Of a stretch of 64,000 nt of DNA, positions 58,670-64,000 are shown in pieces (position 1 is the stretch's first letter; every line of letters begins with the position of its first letter). A program made the translations under genes and the position numbers. This stretch comes from Selaginella moellendorffii (taxonomy: Eukaryota; Streptophyta; Lycopodiopsida; Selaginellales; Selaginellaceae): the NCBI RefSeq assembly GCF_000143415.4, contig NW_003314373.1, positions 124,001 through 188,000 of the forward strand, given 5' to 3'. The notes below the pieces were generated by a model. That model had not been told where the DNA came from. It saw only the letters and a list, made by a program, of their open reading frames with translations, and did not search any database.

Positions 58670-59795
58670 GCGAAACCACGTCTCGGCTCGGCATCTTGTG
58701 GAAAACTTTTCGAGCTTCCACCATACTTTCGCAGCGGGTCTACCAGGGAATTTGTCCGAGAGAAAGCCACACTTCACAGACTCCGAGTGGACTTCCTGGA
58801 CAGCGCCGGCCTTTCTTGTGATAATTCTTTCTGCTCCGCCAGGCTCGCACAAGCCATGAGGGCAGCGACGAGCGTCTGGAACGCACATTCACGTTGCATG
58901 AGCGAGAAGAGCATCAAAGCCATAGACTCTGGAATGAAACTCTCAACTTCATGGACAATTCATGAGTATATTATAGAAGATCATCTTGGTCAACACAGTT
59001 TTCCATATTCCTCTGGCCACTATCCCAGAACTGGAGACGCTGAGGCATATCGAAAACCACACGTCGCATGCAAATCCACCGGAGTGATCGAACATCCCAA
59101 CCCTTGGCGAATATTCGGCCTCCATGTTGCTTAGTTTAGGGCAAAGCCGCGGTAGAAGTTTCCACATGTTTGCCAGCGAGTCTTGGTTTTGTCTATGCGG
59201 TGTTTGATAGAATAGTTATTGATAGACTGGACTTTTCAAAAGCTAGAGATTGACGAGCCCACATAACACACACATACACACACACAAACGCGCACGGGTG
59301 GAAATCCCTTTGGCCGTCAATGTGGATTACGCGCGAGATGCTCCGAAACCGCGTCTTTGGCTCGGCTCGGCTCTCTCTCATGTAAGTAGAGCGTCACTAC
59401 TCGGGATGGGAATTTGACAAAGGGCGAGGAGAGCTCAAATGTGGATCTGGATGCGTGGATTTATAGAGTGGACTCGTGAGCAGCAAAATTTCTCCACCGC
59501 AGGCTTTACAGATTGTCTCTCTTTCTAGGGGTTGGAAAATTAGGTAGAGGATTGCGAGCTGGGAAGGTGAAAAGGAGCGAAAAGGAAAGACACACACACA
59601 CACACCCATCGCCAATCAATCAATCAATCAAGATCTAGTTCTTACTCGAAAAGGCCAGGCAGGGAAGCTAGAACAGGGGGCCACTCCACGAATTCCCATC
59701 TGGGCTCGCGAGATAGGATCGATTCGTTGCGACCCACGTCGCCAAATCCCTCGATCCGCCGACCCAAGTCGCACATTCCCCCAATCTCGGATGTT
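58670..59795. other. intergenic, probable phytolongin 5' flank
   Basis: An open plus frame (58661-59134) has no recognised motif. CA and AC dinucleotide runs lie near 59265-59290 and 59590-59606. The last 300 bases are probably promoter and leader of the phytolongin gene. Confidence 0.35.
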
Positions 59796-59802
59796 CTGCT
59801 AG

Positions 59803-60765
59803 ATGGGTCTCTTGCCGGTGCTCGTCTACTACGCCTCGGTCTCGCGATCGGGCGGGCGGGCGCTCGCGGAGTACAAGAACCGCTCCTCCTCGCGCGACCT
59901 CGCGCCCGTCGTCGTGGAATGCCTCGAGCAGATGCCGCCACTCCACAGCCGATTCACGCTCACCATCAAGCGCCGGATCTTCTCGTGCCTCATGGAGGGC
60001 GCCTTCACGTACTGCTGCATCGTGGACGAGGCGCTGGGCAAGAGCGACGCTTTCGCATTCCTGGAAGCCATGCGAGACGAATTCGTCGCGTTTCTCGACT
60101 CGCGGGGCCTCCGCAGCGACGGCGAGGGATTGGAGTCCTTCGCGTCGGCCATCAACAAGGAATTCGGCGCCACCATCAAGGTTCTCACGTTGCCCCTCAT
60201 TGGAGTGCCGCAGAAGGAGATCGATAGCTTGAGAGCTCAGGCCAGTCCGCGCGGCTCGTCCGTACCACCGGCGGCGCCCTCCGTACCATACCGCGCGGAT
60301 GAGGGCGCCGCGATGACCGACCCGTTGTACAGCGGTAGCGAGCGGTCCGACGGCGGGCCCGAGATGGGGAGGTCGGGTAGCCGAGCTGTCCGCTCGTCAC
60401 GGCACAAGAGGATGAATGGAAACCTTCACCAGCAGCAGCAGCAGGAGCCCATCCAAGTCCAGCATTTGCTAGCGAATGGTATCGGAGGTGACGAGGAGGA
60501 TGGTGGCGATGATCGAGGTGGCCGGATCGAGGTGGTGGTGGATCAACCGGGTAACAGCAGCTTCAATGTGACCGCTCCGGCTGGCAACGCGAGGAACAAC
60601 GAGGCCGGCGACTTGTATCCCCACAGCAAGAGCTTTAGCATCCGGGAGGCCGAGAACAAATGGTGGAGGACTGTCAAGTTGGTGCTGCTGGTGGACGTAG
60701 CGGTGTGCATTCTTTTGTTTGTCATCTGGCTGGGAATTTGCCGGGGTTTCGAGTGCGTCCGGTGA
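59803..60765 (+). CDS. phytolongin (longin-domain R-SNARE-like protein without SNARE motif), intronless, 320 aa
   Basis: An intact single-exon frame. The N-terminal longin domain spans about residues 5-120 (VLVYYASVSRSGGRALAEYK, RFTLTIKRRIFSCLMEGAFT, DSRGLRSDGEGLESFASAIN). A low-complexity region follows with a Gln run and Gly/Asp-rich text, with no 60-residue heptad SNARE motif. A C-terminal membrane anchor (KLVLLVDVAVCILLFVIWLG, about 293-312) is preceded by the conserved-looking ENKWWRTV. Phytolongins are plant proteins derived from VAMP7-type longin SNAREs that lost the SNARE motif; they localise to secretory membranes. The start is the first ATG, matching the usual MxxxPVLVYYA-type opening. 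Confidence 0.85.
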   Translation: MGLLPVLVYYASVSRSGGRALAEYKNRSSSRDLAPVVVECLEQMPPLHSRFTLTIKRRIFSCLMEGAFTYCCIVDEALGKSDAFAFLEAMRDEFVAFLDSRGLRSDGEGLESFASAINKEFGATIKVLTLPLIGVPQKEIDSLRAQASPRGSSVPPAAPSVPYRADEGAAMTDPLYSGSERSDGGPEMGRSGSRAVRSSRHKRMNGNLHQQQQQEPIQVQHLLANGIGGDEEDGGDDRGGRIEVVVDQPGNSSFNVTAPAGNARNNEAGDLYPHSKSFSIREAENKWWRTVKLVLLVDVAVCILLFVIWLGICRGFECVR

Positions 60766-60779
60766 GATGAGCTCTTGCT

Positions 60780-63770
60780 GCAAACAAATACCACTGGATC
60801 AGATAAACGAGCACAGTGGAGAGAAAGAACAAAAACAAAAACGAGTTTTACCTGTCAAGGGAGCGATGACGACGAACTTGTTTGTTAAGCTTGTCATCAA
60901 CTCGGTGGACGGGGCGAACGGATGAACAGCAAGTCAGCTCCATGGTGCGTAGTGTACAAAATTATTCCTTGCACAGCCGGCTGCTGGCTTTTTGCCAGAG
61001 TTTTCTTCGGTGGGTTGAGCTGGTCCGGTCTCGGGTCCAAGTTCTCTTTTTGGTTTTTCTTTTCGTAGTGTAGCACGATTCTTTTGAGGGAATTTTAGTC
61101 GGTCGATCCGGCTGGCTGTTGGGCACGACCTGGTTGAAACATATCTCGTTTGAACAAGCTCTGGTCGACGTAATAACAGTAGCCAGAAGTTGAATAGAAG
61201 AGCTGGTCTGTCGTGCCGGAAAGTCTTTGTTTATCCTCTCCCTCTTTCGACGCCTTCAAATGGCTGACCATGAGCATGTGAGGCGCCATAAGTTTGCGAA
61301 AAGGATGATCATCAGACCTTAGATCAGGCGGCATAAACTCCTCGCTGCCTGATTTGTTTCGTCTGGTGGTTTTATGGTGATGTATTGATGATGGATGAAT
61401 GACAGGTGTGCTCCAATCGATCGCTATCATCCTCGAGCATTGCCACGACAATGCATTCACGTTGCATGACTGATATATAACTTAACCTTCTCTTACACTG
61501 ATCATCTTCTGTCTGTGCAGCCTCTGCACAAAAAGCGAGCTCTGGATGAGTCGAGATGTCACGGGAATATAAAAAACAAAGAAAAGCGAAATGGTCGTAC
61601 CAGCATCACAGATTGTGCACGGGTTGTGTGATTTGCTCTCTCGAAAATGATTCCACTTGTCATGCAGCAACAAAATGATTTTCCTTTTACTTTAGTGTTG
61701 AGACACAGATACAAATCAGTCAATCAATCGAAATCACGCTAGTGTGCTGTTACAATCTATAGCCGAACGCTCGGATGGAGAAATTTGCGAGCGAGCGAAG
61801 CGAGAGAATGTCAATTGCGTGAGCTCAGTTGTCAGACAGAAGCATATAGTGGGACTAGGTGGGCCGAGAAAGCAAAGAGCGAGGGAGGCATACAACTCTC
61901 TGAAAACTTTACCAAAATGCATAGACAGTCAACCAGCCTACACTCAAGCCCGCAACCACCACTAGATCTAAAGCTTAAGAAATTCTAGATTTCACCATCC
62001 ACAAATGGTAGTTTATGTGTCGTGGTGGTCCAGAACTTCCTGTAGCTCTTTCCGCCAGTGGACTAATCCGAAGTTTAGGAAGAAAAACAATACCTGAGTT
62101 AAGGCAGTAGCTTCCATTTTCCCAGATGTGTCCAAGAACCAGCCAGACGCAAACAGCTTGCCAACCAGCCTGTGCAACAAACACCCTTATTAAAATCGCA
62201 AAGAAAGAGTGAAGACACCAGGATAAAAAAGAAAGACGAAGCTTTACCAAGTTGCGCTTTGTTTTGTGATCTGCCAGCGGGATTAGTGCGGCAGTGCTGC
62301 ATTGAAAAAAGGAGTCCTAACCAAAACGCTTTGAACTGTTCAAAAACTTCAAAGCTTACCAAACGAATCTGTCCAGCTTTTGTAGTATGTAGTGCTCACC
62401 ACTGCACGATCGATCGTCGTTGATGGGAGCCATGCTTCCTCGGATTCGCTTTGGATCACTGTTTTGATTCTAAACAAAGACGTGTGCGTAACAAGCGAGG
62501 AGGGACCCCCCCTCCCGAAAAGAAAACAGCAACACCCTGGAAAGCACCGCATGCTTCCTATGACAAAAATCTCGCTTCTCCCTCAGCGAAGAAAAGAAGA
62601 AAAACTCGTGAAAGTTTCTCGCTTTCCTACCATCCACCAACAAAAGAAAAAAAACGTATATGAGAAGTCGGATCGAGAAGAACTAGTTAGCGTAGACAAA
62701 TGGTGTGCTTACCGCGACAAGAGTGGAAGTTAAGACGTAGCTCCAGCTGTGGGCCTCCTCTCCTTGATCACCAGGAATCGTGGCAACAATGCTAAGTGTA
62801 GTGAGCTCGAAGCAGCTCGAAAGAAATGGCCTACCTCCTCGTCTCGCGTCCTCCATAAAGGAAGAGGACAACGCAAAACTCGAGCTCTTTGACATCTCAC
62901 CAGCAAGAGCAGCACCAGCACTACCTTCGAATTTAAGTCCTTGCTCTCGCAGTCACAGTCTGGTAGCTAGCGCGTACATTTTCAGATACTTTTCCATCGC
63001 ATCATCATGCCTGGAAGAAAACACCACAACAAAAAACAATCGCATAAGCTCAGAGAGCTTTGCAGAGCGTTAGAACCGCGTTAGTCGAGGAGAGTAAAAG
63101 CAAATCCAGAGAGAGCAACTAAAACGCAATGAGATTATTCACAAACCAGTGGCCACTGAGAGAGATAGTTTTTTTTCTCCAAGAAATGGGGAGTAGCAAG
63201 CAACGCTCTCTCCTCTTGGCAAACTTTTTACAACTTGAGCCTCGAAAAAATACAGGATACCGAGAGCAGGAATCCAGTCTTATTTTGTGGCATACCCCCA
63301 GCGTTTCTCCTGTCTATCCATGAAGATAGATAGCATTTTCTACACACGCGTCCTGCTGCTGCTGCTTGAGTTCCTGAGAATGCTACCAAAGGAACTCTTC
63401 CGCTTATGCCAGAGTGATGTCTGTCCACTGTCCATCCTTTTTTTTTTTTCTTTTTTCTTTCCCAGAGTGCCGATCCACCATCTTTCCCTGCTTCTTTTTA
63501 TGTTTTCCTGGTTCTTTTTCTTCTTCTCCTGCTGCAAATCCCGGGGAAGAATCGCTGAGGAGTAACTCCAGCCTGCTCTTCTACAGCCCTCTAAAAAAAT
63601 ATGAAGCGGCCTAGCGCTTGTGCACCTGTAATTACATTTGCGATGAACCATCACTTGAGTAGTGAGAAGAGGAGCCTGCGAACTTCAAAGGAGTGATCAC
63701 CACCATCTGTGTCTTCGCAGCGTCGGTCGATCGGAAGAATTGCAAGATCATTGTAAACTGCAACTGCAAC
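60780..63770. other. 3' flank of phytolongin and unresolved region
   Basis: No gene could be joined with confidence. On the minus strand there is exon-like text at 62895-62713 (MSKSSSFALSSSFMEDARRG and on to a GTAAGC donor), at about 62460-62350, at 62290-62245 and at 62170-62019 (LFASGWFLDTSGKMEATALT, then HWRKELQEVLDHHDT and stop). The phases at the possible junctions disagree, so it may be a decayed or mis-spliced gene. Confidence 0.3.
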
Positions 63771-63775
63771 CTTGA

Positions 63776-64000
63776 GAAGAGAAAAATCCAACCCCGGTTC
63801 CAACTCTGCTGGACGAGCTCGAGAACTTTAAATTCCAAAACGAAGTGACCTTGATGATGTTGCTCACTCCCCCGCTCAAGGATGACACGTACTACCAACC
63901 AATGCATTTAATTGGAGATTCTCCACTAAAATTTGCGGACCAGTTGCTGTTGTGTCCTGCAAAGAAGCCCAGCGAAGTGATTAAAGTTGAGATGCTGCAT
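63776..64000 (+). CDS. probable exon of an unrecognised gene, partial at right end
   Basis: A plus frame stays open from about 63776 to the last base: VPTLLDELENFKFQNEVTLM, LTPPLKDDTYYQPMHLIGDS, LLLCPAKKPSEVIKVEMLH. The balanced composition looks coding. The overlapping minus frame (63907-63632) looks like a shadow. No family recognised and the upstream splice site is uncertain. Confidence 0.4.

Overview
The window looks like nuclear DNA of a land plant, most consistent with the lycophyte Selaginella. Its genes belong to plant families (VIN3-like PHD protein, phytolongin, REC/CLU protein, Myb telomere-binding protein, DUF569, PIN-like auxin carrier), they are packed closely, and most introns are only about 45-100 nt with GT-AG ends and pyrimidine-rich 3' sites. 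The species is inferred from this style and was not searched.

Layout. 1-9.5 kb is an accessory block. It holds a decayed ParB-like gene (minus strand), a decayed DUF7869-type gene with a Tnp1/En/Spm-like N-terminal domain (plus strand), a short telomeric tract, and more than 20 copies of a 22-bp oriented near-palindrome that I see nowhere else in the window. 10.3-18.0 kb is one Ty3/gypsy chromovirus-type retrotransposon with heavy point decay and two nested insertions. Its LTR-like ends carry a hexamer minisatellite. 18.2-18.6 kb is a small TIR-like element.

20.3-28.9 kb holds a six-exon gene of unknown function (531 aa, predicted tail anchor), a TPR-SET pseudogene, a subtilase pseudogene fragment, AT-rich DNA and an LTR-like fragment. 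28.9-41.5 kb is a dense run of intact genes: proline dehydrogenase, CWC25 splicing factor, tRNA-Val(AAC), DUF569 protein, VIN3-like protein, PIN-like (PILS/AEC) carrier and an intronless HSPA12-like Hsp70.

42.5-45.5 kb is AT-rich and apparently gene-free. 45.5-54.9 kb holds a 23-exon REC/CLU-family gene and a telomere-repeat-binding protein gene. 55-59 kb mixes a duplicated fragment of the telomere-binding gene, an unrecognised spliced gene and Ty1/copia debris. 59.8-60.8 kb is an intronless phytolongin gene. The last 3 kb is mostly unresolved, and a probable exon runs off the right end.

The intact genes are independent housekeeping or regulatory loci, not an operon: proline catabolism in mitochondria, spliceosome catalysis, Polycomb-linked silencing, auxin transport at the ER, organelle proliferation, telomere binding and membrane trafficking. 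The most unusual material is the palindrome family of the first 9.5 kb and its tight association with the non-coding gaps of two decayed genes.
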